A DNA stretch of 64,000 nt. It comes from Tagaea sp965279565. GTDB taxonomy: Bacteria; Pseudomonadota; Alphaproteobacteria; CACIAM-22H2. Below the pieces are notes generated by a model. It was given only the letters and a program-made list of their open reading frames with translations, made no database searches and had not been told where the DNA came from. The stretch covers positions 682,001 through 746,000 of the forward strand of contig OZ257249.1 of assembly GCA_965279565.1 (NCBI GenBank), given 5' to 3'. Both the position numbers and the translations under genes were made by a program. Each line of letters opens with the position of its first letter. Position 1 is the stretch's first letter. Below, piece after piece: positions 17,389-25,380 of the stretch.

Positions 17389-18253
17389 GTTGTTCGCGAG
17401 CTACAATATCCAGTACGGGACGGGGAAGGACGGCAAGATCGACCTCGGGCGGATCGTCGCCGCGCTCAAGGGTGCCGATGTCATCGCACTTCAGGAGGTC
17501 GAGCGCCACTGGCCGCGTTCGAACGACGTCGACCAGGTCGCCGTCCTCGCGCAGGCCCTGCCTGGCTACCACTGGGTCTACGGGGCCGGCTACGACATGG
17601 ACGCCACCAACGGCACGCCCGGCAACCGCCGGCGCCAGTTCGGCAACATGCTGCTGAGCCGCACGCCGATCATCAGCTCGCGCCACCACATGCTGCCGAA
17701 GTTCGGCGCCACGAATCTCTACTGCCTGCAGCGTTCGACCATCGAGGGCGTGATCGACACGCCGAAATCGGGGCCGATCCGCGTCTATTCGCTGCATCTG
17801 TCTCATCTGGGCGACGGCGATCGCGGCCCGCAGGTCGACCGGCTGATCGCGATCCACCGCGAGGCGCCCGCCGAAGGCGGTGCGTGGTGCGGGGCGCGCG
17901 AAGGAACCGACTGGACGCAGGGCCTGCCGCCGCCGCCGATGCCGCAGTCCGCCATCTTCATGGGCGATTTCAACCTGAAGGCCGACTCGCCGCTCTACGA
18001 CAGGCTCGCCGGGCCGCTGTCGAAGGAGTACGGACGCATGACGGCGATGTCGGGGTTGGTCGACGCCTATGTGGCGGCGGGCAATCCCGAAAGCGGCGGC
18101 GTCACCTGCGACGGGCACGAGCGCGAGAAGCTGCAGCGGATCGACTATTGCTTCGCGAGCGCCACGCTGGCGCCGAAGATCAAGCGCGCCTGGGTCGACA
18201 ACGAGGCGGTCGGTTCGGACCACCAGCCGATCTGGACGGAGATCGACCTCTAG
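17387..18253 (+). CDS. Endonuclease/exonuclease/phosphatase-family protein
   Basis: 288 residues of the DNase I-like fold. Metal and catalytic positions are visible: Asn7 (SYNIQYG), Glu37 (LQEVER), MGDFNLK with the Asp/Asn pair, and the terminal SDHQP. Members cleave phosphodiesters in nucleic acids, lipids or sugar phosphates. No signal peptide is present, so it probably acts in the cytoplasm. A strong GGGGGAGAGG ribosome site lies upstream, inside the divergent exporter gene. The stop shares CTAG with the next convergent gene. Confidence 0.87.
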   Translation: MLFASYNIQYGTGKDGKIDLGRIVAALKGADVIALQEVERHWPRSNDVDQVAVLAQALPGYHWVYGAGYDMDATNGTPGNRRRQFGNMLLSRTPIISSRHHMLPKFGATNLYCLQRSTIEGVIDTPKSGPIRVYSLHLSHLGDGDRGPQVDRLIAIHREAPAEGGAWCGAREGTDWTQGLPPPPMPQSAIFMGDFNLKADSPLYDRLAGPLSKEYGRMTAMSGLVDAYVAAGNPESGGVTCDGHEREKLQRIDYCFASATLAPKIKRAWVDNEAVGSDHQPIWTEIDL

Positions 18254-18717
18254 AGCCAGCGGCGGACCCGGCCGCTCCATTGGGCATAGGCGTCCCCGAA
18301 GTGCGCGCGCAAGGCGCGTTCCTCGGGGACGATCTGGAACCTGTCGATGTAGAAGACGAAAGCCGGCACGGCGAGAAAGCCAAGAATGTCGGCGCGCGCC
18401 ATCGCGAAGGCCGCCAGCAGCATCGCCATGCCGACATACATCGGATTGCGCGTATAGCGGTAGACGCCGCCGGTCACGAGTTGGTTCGTCCTGTCGGGAT
18501 AGCGCGGATCGACCGTCGTGCCGGCACGCCGGAAGCCGGCAACGGCCACGACGGCCAGCGCCGTACCCGCGACTGCGAGAACGGCGGCGAGCGCCTGGCC
18601 GAACGGGATTTCAAGCGGTGCCCCGCCCGAGATCTCGGGTGCCAGCCACACGAACGACGCGGCCAGCGCCAGCACGACGAGCGGCGGAACCCGGGTCTCG
18701 ATTCCTGTATCCGCCAT
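18250..18717 (-). CDS. Isoprenylcysteine carboxylmethyltransferase-like membrane protein
   Basis: 155 residues with four or five hydrophobic segments. The C-terminal half has GGVYRYTRNPMYVGMAM and a late PEERALRAHFGDAYAQW, the signature of the ICMT/PEMT-like integral membrane methyltransferases. Bacterial members are mostly of unknown substrate. The ATG at 18717 lies 8 nt after the stop of ugpC on the same strand, so it may be the last gene of the glpK-ugp operon. A longer frame to 18909 is the shadow of ugpC. Confidence 0.82.
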   Translation of the reverse strand: MADTGIETRVPPLVVLALAASFVWLAPEISGGAPLEIPFGQALAAVLAVAGTALAVVAVAGFRRAGTTVDPRYPDRTNQLVTGGVYRYTRNPMYVGMAMLLAAFAMARADILGFLAVPAFVFYIDRFQIVPEERALRAHFGDAYAQWSGRVRRWL

Positions 18718-18725
18718 CGGGCCCG

Positions 18726-19805
18726 TCAGGCGCGACGCAGGCTTCTGCCGGTGGCCTGATCGAACAGGTGCACCGCGCCGGCGACGGCGCCGACCGCCAG
18801 TTCCTTGGCCGGGCTCGTCACGTCGGCCGGCATGGCGAGCACGAATGCCTCGCCGGCCAGCGTGCCGTGCAGCAGGCGCGTGGCGCCGAGTTCCTCGGTC
18901 ACGTCCCACTTGAGGATCGGCGTTTCGCGCGACGCACCCGTTTCGGCCTTCGCGTCCTCGGGACGCACGCCGATATCGACCTTCATGCCGGGTTTCGCGT
19001 CGATAGACGCGGCGGCGAACGCGAACTTCGTGCCGTCGGCGAGCGTCACCTGCCCCGGGGCCGAGACCGTGCCCGTGAACAGGTTCATCGCCGGCGAGCC
19101 GATGAAGGTCGCGACGAACTTGCTGGCCGGGCGACGGTAGATTTCGAGCGGCGTGCCGGTCTGCTCGATCTGGCCGCCGTTCATCACGACGACCTGGTCG
19201 GCGAGCGTCATCGCCTCGACCTGGTCGTGGGTGACGAAGATCGACGTGGCCTTGAGGCGGTTGTGGAGCTTGCGGATCTCGAGGCGCATCTGCACGCGCA
19301 GCTTGGCGTCGAGGTTCGACAGCGGTTCGTCGAACAGGAAGGCGGCCGGCTCGCGCACGATGGCGCGACCCATCGCCACGCGCTGGCGCTGGCCGCCGGA
19401 CAGGGCGCGCGGCTTGCGCTGCAGGTAGGGCTCGATCGCCAGCATGCGCGCGGCCTCGGCCACGCGGCGCTCGATCTCCGCCTGCGGCGTCTTCCGGTTG
19501 CGCAGGCCGTAGGCCATGTTGTCGTAGACGCTCATGTGCGGGTAGAGCGCGTAGTTCTGGAACACCATCGCGATGTCGCGCTCGGCCGGCTCGATCTCGT
19601 TGACCACGCGCTCGCCGATGGAGATCGTGCCCGAGCTGATGTGCTCGAGCCCCGCGATCATGCGCAGCAGGGTGGACTTGCCGCAGCCCGACGGCCCGAG
19701 CAGCACGGTGAAGTTCCCGTTGGGGATCGTCAGGGTGATGCCTTTGACGGCCTCGACGCCGCCGGCATAGACCTTCTTGACCTTGTCGAGGATTACGCTC
19801 GCCAT
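18726..19805 (-). CDS. ugpC: Glycerol-3-phosphate ABC importer, ATPase UgpC
   Basis: 359 residues. Walker A is GPSGCGKST (37-45), followed by the signature LSGGQRQR, Walker B FLFDEPLSNLD and the switch His in VTHDQ. A C-terminal OB-fold regulatory domain (VDIGVRPEDAK) makes it a carbohydrate-type (MalK/UgpC) ATPase. Gene order with ugpB, ugpA and ugpE and the adjacent glpK support sn-glycerol-3-phosphate as substrate. ATPases of this type are often shared, and a second importer in this window (56772-59938) has none. Confidence 0.92.
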   Translation of the reverse strand: MASVILDKVKKVYAGGVEAVKGITLTIPNGNFTVLLGPSGCGKSTLLRMIAGLEHISSGTISIGERVVNEIEPAERDIAMVFQNYALYPHMSVYDNMAYGLRNRKTPQAEIERRVAEAARMLAIEPYLQRKPRALSGGQRQRVAMGRAIVREPAAFLFDEPLSNLDAKLRVQMRLEIRKLHNRLKATSIFVTHDQVEAMTLADQVVVMNGGQIEQTGTPLEIYRRPASKFVATFIGSPAMNLFTGTVSAPGQVTLADGTKFAFAAASIDAKPGMKVDIGVRPEDAKAETGASRETPILKWDVTEELGATRLLHGTLAGEAFVLAMPADVTSPAKELAVGAVAGAVHLFDQATGRSLRRA

Positions 19806-19830
19806 ACCCGATTCCCCTTGCGCCCCGAAA

Positions 19831-20682
19831 TCACTTCTCGGTCTCGACGAGACCCTTCACGAACAGCTTCTGCATCACGACCACGACGAAGACCGGCGGC
19901 AGGAGTGCGAGCACGGCCGTCGCCATCGCGAGCTGCCATTCGGTCAGCGCGTCCTGCGTGACGATCATCTTCTTGATGCCGATGACGATGGTCTGCATGT
20001 TGTCGCGCGTCGTGATCAGCAGCGGCCAGAGATACTGGTTCCAGCCGTAGATGAACTGGATGACGAAAAGTGCGGCGATCGTCGTGACCGACAACGGCAG
20101 CAGCGTGTCGACGAAGAACTTGAACGGCCCCGCCCCGTCGATCTTCGACGCCTCGACCAGTTCCTCAGGCACCGTCATGAAGAACTGCCGGAACAGCAGC
20201 GTGGCGGTCGCCGACGCGATCAGCGGCAGCGTGAGGCCGGTATAGGTGTCGAGCAGCTGGAGGTCGGCGACGATCTTGTAGGTGGGATAGATGCGCACCT
20301 CGACCGGCAGCATCAGCGTGATGAAAATCAGCCAGAACGCCGCCATGCGGAACGGGAAGCGGAAGAACACGATCGCGTAGGCCGAGATCAGCGATATGGC
20401 GATCTTCCCGAGCGATATCGCCATCGCCATGATGAAGCTGTTGAGCAGCATCGTGCCGACCGGCTCGCGCGTCGAGGACGACGTGCCGGTGAAGATCAGG
20501 CGCGTGTAGTTGTCGACCATCTGGCCGCCTGGAAGCAGCGACATCTGGCCGTTCTGCACCGAGGCCGCGTCGTAGGTCGAGGCGAGCAGCGCCAGATAGA
20601 CCGGGAACGCGACGATGGCCACGCCGGCGAGAAGCACGACGTGCGGCAGGTAGCGGCTGACGAATGTCTGGCGTTCGACCAT
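19831..20682 (-). CDS. ugpE: Glycerol-3-phosphate ABC importer, permease UgpE
   Basis: 283 residues with six predicted membrane helices. The cytoplasmic EAA loop is VEASKIDGAGPFKFFVDTLLPL. The N-terminus (LPHVVLLAGVAIVAFPVYLALLAST) is that of the UgpE/MalG branch. It forms the import channel together with UgpA. The ATG is joined to the ugpA stop as TGATG, so translation is coupled. ugpC follows after 25 nt. Confidence 0.92.
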   Translation of the reverse strand: MVERQTFVSRYLPHVVLLAGVAIVAFPVYLALLASTYDAASVQNGQMSLLPGGQMVDNYTRLIFTGTSSSTREPVGTMLLNSFIMAMAISLGKIAISLISAYAIVFFRFPFRMAAFWLIFITLMLPVEVRIYPTYKIVADLQLLDTYTGLTLPLIASATATLLFRQFFMTVPEELVEASKIDGAGPFKFFVDTLLPLSVTTIAALFVIQFIYGWNQYLWPLLITTRDNMQTIVIGIKKMIVTQDALTEWQLAMATAVLALLPPVFVVVVMQKLFVKGLVETEK

Positions 20683-21563
20683 CAGTACTGGACCTTGCGT
20701 TCGACGAACTTGAACTGGATGGCCGTCAGCGCGATGACGATCACCATCAGCACGACCGACTGCGCGGCGGAGCCGCCAAGGTCGCTGCCCAGCTTGCCGT
20801 CGGCATAGACCTTGTAGACCATCGTCGTCGTGTTTCCGGCGGGCCCGCCGCCGGTGACCGAGTCGATGATGCCGAACGTGTCGAAGAACACGTAGACGAT
20901 GTTGACGACGAGCAGGAAGAAGGCCGTCGGCGACAGCAGCGGGAAGACGATCGTCCAGAAGCGCCGCATCGGCCTAGCACCGTCGATCGCGGCGGCCTCG
21001 ATCACGCTCTTGGGGATCGCGGCGAGTCCGGCGAGGAAGAACAGGAAATTGTAGGAAATCTGCTTCCACGTCGCGGCCAGCACGACGAGGATCATCGCGT
21101 GGTTGCCGTTGAGCAGCGGGTTCCAGTCGATGCCCCAGCCGCGCAGCATCTTGGCGAGCATGCCGAGCGACGGCTGGAACATGAACAGCCACAGCACGCC
21201 GGCGACGGCGGGGGCGACCGCATAGGGCCAGATCAGCATGGTCTTGTAGATCGTCGCACCCTTGATCTGCTTGTCGGCCATGACGGCGAGCAGCAGGCCG
21301 GTGGCGAGCGACAGGAACGCGACGAGAGCCGAGAACACGGCCGTCGTGCCCATCGTCTTGTAGTATTCGGGATTGGCGGCGAGGATCTGATAGTTCTCGA
21401 ACCACACGAATTCGGTCGAGATGCCGAACGCATCCTGCATCAGCATCGACTGCCAGACCGCCTGCACGGCCGGGAAATAGAAGAAGACCACGACGATCGC
21501 GAACTGGGGCAGGAGCAGCGAATAGGGCAGGATCTTGCCGCCGAACAGCGCGCGTCGTTCCAT
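20682..21563 (-). CDS. ugpA: Glycerol-3-phosphate ABC importer, permease UgpA
   Basis: 293 residues with six membrane helices (first LPYSLLLPQFAIVVVFFYFP) and the EAA loop VIEAAAIDGARPMRRFWTIVFPL. It forms the channel partner of UgpE. It begins 81 nt after the ugpB stop. The gap contains a perfect 11-bp hairpin, described separately. The stop overlaps the ugpE start by one base. Confidence 0.92.
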   Translation of the reverse strand: MERRALFGGKILPYSLLLPQFAIVVVFFYFPAVQAVWQSMLMQDAFGISTEFVWFENYQILAANPEYYKTMGTTAVFSALVAFLSLATGLLLAVMADKQIKGATIYKTMLIWPYAVAPAVAGVLWLFMFQPSLGMLAKMLRGWGIDWNPLLNGNHAMILVVLAATWKQISYNFLFFLAGLAAIPKSVIEAAAIDGARPMRRFWTIVFPLLSPTAFFLLVVNIVYVFFDTFGIIDSVTGGGPAGNTTTMVYKVYADGKLGSDLGGSAAQSVVLMVIVIALTAIQFKFVERKVQY

Positions 21564-21602
21564 GTCGCGAAGTCTCCGATACTCTCGTTTGCGGCACGAA
21601 AC

Positions 21603-21628
21603 GGGCCGGGTCGCGAACGACCCGGCCC
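21603..21628 (-). promoter_or_regulatory. Intercistronic hairpin between ugpB and ugpA
   Basis: A perfect 11-bp inverted repeat (21603-21613 with 21618-21628, arms GGGCCGGGTCG and its complement) around a CGAA loop. It lies 16 nt behind the ugpB stop and 39 nt before the ugpA start. No long T-run follows, so I read it as an mRNA-stabilising or partial-attenuation element that keeps binding-protein expression above permease expression, as known for malE-malF-type operons. Confidence 0.75.
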
Positions 21629-21644
21629 GCCCGTCAGTCCAGGT

Positions 21645-22982
21645 TCAGCGCGTGACGGTGCGCTCGAACTGGCGCAGCATCGCGTTGCCGCGGCTCACGG
21701 CCGCATCCATCGCCTGCTGTGCCGTCTTCGTGCCCTGCAGGGCTGCTTCGATCTCTTCCGACCAGATGTCGCGGATCTGGACGAGATTGCCGAAACGCAG
21801 GCCCTTCGAGTGCTCCGTCGGCGGCTTGTTGGTAAGCTCCTTGAGCGGCGTCTCGAGGTAGGGATTCGCGTTGTAGAACCCCGACGACTTGACCTTCTCG
21901 TAGGCAGCCTTGGTGATCGGCAGGTAGCCGGACTCGGTGTGCAGCTTCGCCTGGCGGTCGGTGTCCGACAGGAAGGCGAAGAACTTCGCCACACCCTTGT
22001 ACTCGTTGGCCGGCTTGCCGCCCATGACCCACAGCGAAGCGCCGCCCAGCGTCGAGTTCTGCGGAGCGCCCGCCACGTCGGGATAGTACGGCATCGGCGC
22101 GTTCGCCCAGTCGAACTTGGCGTTCGCCTTGACGTTGCCGTAGAAGCCCGACGAGGTCAGCAGGATCGGGCACTCGCCCGACGTGAACGTGCCTTCGCCC
22201 GTGTTCGTGCGGCCGCCATAGACGTAGGTCTTGTCCTTGACGAGCTCGGCGAGATTGGCGAAGTGCTTCACGTGCGTCGGCGAGTTGATCTTGAACTCGG
22301 TGTCGAAGCCGTCGATGCCGTTCGACTTCGTGCCGATCGGGATGTTGTGCCAGACCGAGAACTGCTCGATGTTCACCCACGTCACCCACGCGGTCGAGAA
22401 GCCGCAGTTCGGCGTCGCGGCGGCCTTGAGCTTCTTGGCGGCCTCGAACACTTCGGGCCAGGTCTTCGGGGGCGCATCGGGGTTGAGGCCCGCCTTCTTG
22501 AAGGCGTCCTTGTTGTACCACATCACCGTCGACGACGAGTTGAACGGGAACGAGAGCATCTCGCCCTTCGCCGTCGAGTAGTAGCCGGCGACCGCCGGGA
22601 GGTACGAGTTCGGATCGAAGCGCTCGCCGGCGTCCTTCATCAGGTCGGCGACCGGCTTGATGGCGCCGCGTGCGGCCATCATCGTCGCGGTGCCGACTTC
22701 GAACACCTGCATGATGTGCGGGGCGTTGCCGGCGCGGAAAGCCGCGATGCCGGCGTTCATCGTGTCGGGATACGAGCCCTTGTACGACGCGACGACCTTG
22801 TACTCGCTCTGCGCGGCGTTGAATTCCGCGGCGAGCCGGTTGACGACGTCGTTGTTGGCGCCCGTCATCGCGTGCCACCACTGGATTTCGACCTGGGCGG
22901 ATGCGGGGGCGGCGACGGTCAATGCCGTGCCGGCCAGCAGTGCCGCCTGGAAATATTTCGAAAGCGAACGACCGAGATACAT
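21645..22982 (-). CDS. ugpB: Glycerol-3-phosphate-binding protein UgpB
   Basis: 445 residues with a signal peptide ending in APASAQ (residue ~30). The mature protein begins VEIQWWHAMTGANNDVVNRLA, the typical UgpB opening, and has GGASLWVMGGKPANEYKGVA and ESGYLPIT further on. It captures glycerol-3-phosphate or glycerophosphodiesters in the periplasm and delivers them to UgpAE. A very strong ribosome site (GAGGAGAGGA) precedes the ATG. It follows glpK by 104 nt and is separated from ugpA by a strong hairpin. Confidence 0.93.
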   Translation of the reverse strand: MYLGRSLSKYFQAALLAGTALTVAAPASAQVEIQWWHAMTGANNDVVNRLAAEFNAAQSEYKVVASYKGSYPDTMNAGIAAFRAGNAPHIMQVFEVGTATMMAARGAIKPVADLMKDAGERFDPNSYLPAVAGYYSTAKGEMLSFPFNSSSTVMWYNKDAFKKAGLNPDAPPKTWPEVFEAAKKLKAAATPNCGFSTAWVTWVNIEQFSVWHNIPIGTKSNGIDGFDTEFKINSPTHVKHFANLAELVKDKTYVYGGRTNTGEGTFTSGECPILLTSSGFYGNVKANAKFDWANAPMPYYPDVAGAPQNSTLGGASLWVMGGKPANEYKGVAKFFAFLSDTDRQAKLHTESGYLPITKAAYEKVKSSGFYNANPYLETPLKELTNKPPTEHSKGLRFGNLVQIRDIWSEEIEAALQGTKTAQQAMDAAVSRGNAMLRQFERTVTR

Positions 22983-23086
22983 GGGTTTCTTCCTCTCCTC
23001 TTTGCGCGCGACGGATCGATTTTCGTACCGATGCCGCGTCGTTTAGGCCTCCGGCGTGTCCCGCGGGGGACGGAACCGTGAAGCTT

Positions 23087-24643
23087 TTATGACATAGCTT
23101 TAGCACGGGGCCGCTTTGCCCCCAAGCCCCTCCGCGACGGCTTCGCGCCGAAATCCGACCGGACGCGCGCGACGGCATCCTGCCAACCCGCATACAAATT
23201 GTCGTGTTCGGCGCGCGTACCCTGCGGCCTGAACAGCCGCTCGGCCTGCCTTGCCTTCGCGATATCGTCGATCGACGCGTAGACGCCTGCACCGAGGCCC
23301 GCGAGCGCGGCGGCACCCCATGCGGTCGTCTCGGTGACCAGCGGGCGGTCGACGTCGAGCCCGAGCTGGTCGGCCAGGAACTGCATGACCCAGCCGTTGG
23401 CGACCATGCCGCCATCCACGCGGATCGTCTTCAGTTCGGATTTCGGGCCCATGTCGGCGCGCATGGCGCCCATCAGGTCGCGCGTCTGGTAGGCCGTCGA
23501 TTCGAGGGCGGCGCGCACGATCTGCGGCAGGCCCGAATCGCGCGTCAGACCGAAGATGGCGCCGCGCGCGTCGGGATCCCACCAAGGTGCACCCAGCCCG
23601 GTGAATGCCGGCACCAGATAGACGCCGCCATTGTCCGGGATCGAACGCGCGATCGCCTCGCTTTCGGATGCCTTCGCGACGGCCTTCAGCCCGTCGCGCA
23701 CCCACTGGACGACGGCGCCGGAAATGAAGATCGATCCTTCGAGCGCGTAGGCGACCTTGCCCTTGAGCCGGTAGGCGACCGTCGACAGCAGCCGGTTCTT
23801 CGAGCGCACGAACTTCGCACCCGTGTTGAGCAGCACGAAGCAGCCCGTCCCGTAGGTGCTCTTGACCATGCCGGGCTGGAAACAGGCCTGCCCGACCGTC
23901 GCGGCCTGCTGGTCGCCGGCAATGCCGCGGATCGCGATGGCGCCGCCGAAGAGTGCCGCGTCGGTGGCACCGAAATCGGCCGCACTGTCGCGCACGTCGG
24001 GCAGCAGCGATGCCGGGATGTCGAACGCCTTCAGAAGATCGGCGTCCCATCTCTGCCGGCCGATGTCGAAGATCATCGTGCGCGCGGCGTTCGTCGCGTC
24101 GGTCGCATGCACCTTGCCGCCGGTCAGGCGCCACAGCAGGAACGTGTCGATCGTGCCGAAGGCAAGCTTGCCCGCCTTGGCCGCCGCGCGCGCACCCGGC
24201 ACGTTGTCGAGCAACCAGGCGATCTTGGAACCGGAGAAATAGGCATCGAACAGCAGGCCCGTGCGCTTGCCGAGTTCGGCGTCGCCGATCTCCCCGCGCA
24301 TCTTGCGGCACCAGTCGGCGGTCCGCCGGTCCTGCCAGACCAGCGCCTTGTGGATCGGCTTGCCGGTGGCGCGGTCCCACAGCACGGTCGTCTCGCGCTG
24401 GTTGGTGATGCCGAGTGCCGCGATGTCGGCCGCCTTCAGCCGCGCATTCGCGAGCGCGCGGCGCACGACGGATACGCTTGCGGTCCAGATCTCCTCGGCG
24501 TCGTGCTCGACCCAGCCGGCCTGCGGATAATGCTGCTTGAGTTCGACCTGCGCCGAGGCGACGGGTGCGCCGTCGATCCCGAACACGATGGCACGCGTCG
24601 ACGTCGTTCCCTGATCGATGGCAAGCAGATACTGGCCGGTCAT
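23087..24643 (-). CDS. glpK: Glycerol kinase GlpK
   Basis: 518 residues, slightly longer than the usual ~500 because of a basic tail after the last conserved helix. FGGY-kinase features are AIDQGTTSTRAIVF at the N-terminus, YPQAGWVEHDAEEIW, TNQRETTVLWDR and TYGTGCFVLLNTG. The C-terminal ATPase segment is VDGGMVANGWVMQFLADQLG. It phosphorylates glycerol to glycerol-3-phosphate. It is the first gene of a series with ugpBAEC, an arrangement that joins glycerol and glycerol-3-phosphate use. Confidence 0.95.
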   Translation of the reverse strand: MTGQYLLAIDQGTTSTRAIVFGIDGAPVASAQVELKQHYPQAGWVEHDAEEIWTASVSVVRRALANARLKAADIAALGITNQRETTVLWDRATGKPIHKALVWQDRRTADWCRKMRGEIGDAELGKRTGLLFDAYFSGSKIAWLLDNVPGARAAAKAGKLAFGTIDTFLLWRLTGGKVHATDATNAARTMIFDIGRQRWDADLLKAFDIPASLLPDVRDSAADFGATDAALFGGAIAIRGIAGDQQAATVGQACFQPGMVKSTYGTGCFVLLNTGAKFVRSKNRLLSTVAYRLKGKVAYALEGSIFISGAVVQWVRDGLKAVAKASESEAIARSIPDNGGVYLVPAFTGLGAPWWDPDARGAIFGLTRDSGLPQIVRAALESTAYQTRDLMGAMRADMGPKSELKTIRVDGGMVANGWVMQFLADQLGLDVDRPLVTETTAWGAAALAGLGAGVYASIDDIAKARQAERLFRPQGTRAEHDNLYAGWQDAVARVRSDFGAKPSRRGLGAKRPRAKAMS

Positions 24644-24702
24644 GCGGGCGGAGCCCCCCTGATTCTTCGTTGGCCGGACAATCGCCCAGGACCGTGGGGG
24701 TC

Positions 24703-24719
24703 GGCAAGCGGGACTTGCC
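24703..24719. repeat. Inverted repeat in the glpK / lysE-type intergenic region
   Basis: Perfect 6-bp arms GGCAAG (24703-24708) and CTTGCC (24714-24719) around a 5-nt spacer, in the 107-nt region between the divergent starts of glpK and the LysE-family gene. The position suits a regulator-binding site or a small hairpin. No regulator gene is adjacent, and the functional reading is inference. Confidence 0.35.
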
Positions 24720-24750
24720 AGCCGGCGGCGAACCGTGGCTGGCTGTCGCC

Positions 24751-25380
24751 ATGATGCCCGTCAGCCCCGAAATCTGGCTCGCCTTCGCCGCAGCCGCCGC
24801 AATCCTGATCGCCATTCCCGGCCCGACCACACTGGTCGTTCTCGGCCAGACGCTTTCGGGCGGCCGGCGGATGGGGTTCATCAGCCTGATCGGCGTGGCC
24901 CTCGGCGATGTCTGCGCGATCGGCCTGTCCGTCCTCGGCTTCAGCGCGATCCTGTCGGCCTCCGCCCTCGCCTTCGAGATCCTGAAATGGGCCGGCGCGG
25001 TCTATCTGGTCTGGCTCGGCGTCGGGCTTTGGCGCGCGCCACCCGCCGAGCTGGCCGCCGTATCGGCCGGCCACACCGACGCGCGTCTGGCGATCTTCCG
25101 CAGCTTCGCGGTCACGCTCCTCAATCCCAAGGGCATCCTGTTCTTCGCGGCGTTCCTGCCGCAGTTCCTGGACCCGGCGCGCCCGCTGCTGGCGCAGGTC
25201 ATCGCCCTGATGCTGACCTTCGTCGCCCTCGCGACAGCCATTCAGGGCGGTTACGTGCTGGCGCTGGGTACGGCACGCCGGAACGTCGCGAGCCAGGCGA
25301 CGATGCGCCGGCTCAACCGCGCGGGTGGCGTGATGCTCGTGGGTGCGGGGCTGCTGACCGCGTCGCTGAAGCGCGCCTAG
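24751..25380 (+). CDS. LysE/RhtB-family exporter
   Basis: 209 residues from the first of two adjacent ATGs. LAFAAAAAILIAIPGPTTLVVLGQTLSGGRRMGF is the standard LysE opening with the conserved PGP. About six helices follow, including FAVTLLNPKGILFFAAFLPQF. It exports amino acids or homoserine-lactone-type molecules; the substrate is unknown. It is divergent from glpK and convergent with the aminotransferase gene, sharing a CTAG at their stops. Longer upstream reading into the glpK region is not supported. Confidence 0.87.
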   Translation: MMPVSPEIWLAFAAAAAILIAIPGPTTLVVLGQTLSGGRRMGFISLIGVALGDVCAIGLSVLGFSAILSASALAFEILKWAGAVYLVWLGVGLWRAPPAELAAVSAGHTDARLAIFRSFAVTLLNPKGILFFAAFLPQFLDPARPLLAQVIALMLTFVALATAIQGGYVLALGTARRNVASQATMRRLNRAGGVMLVGAGLLTASLKRA

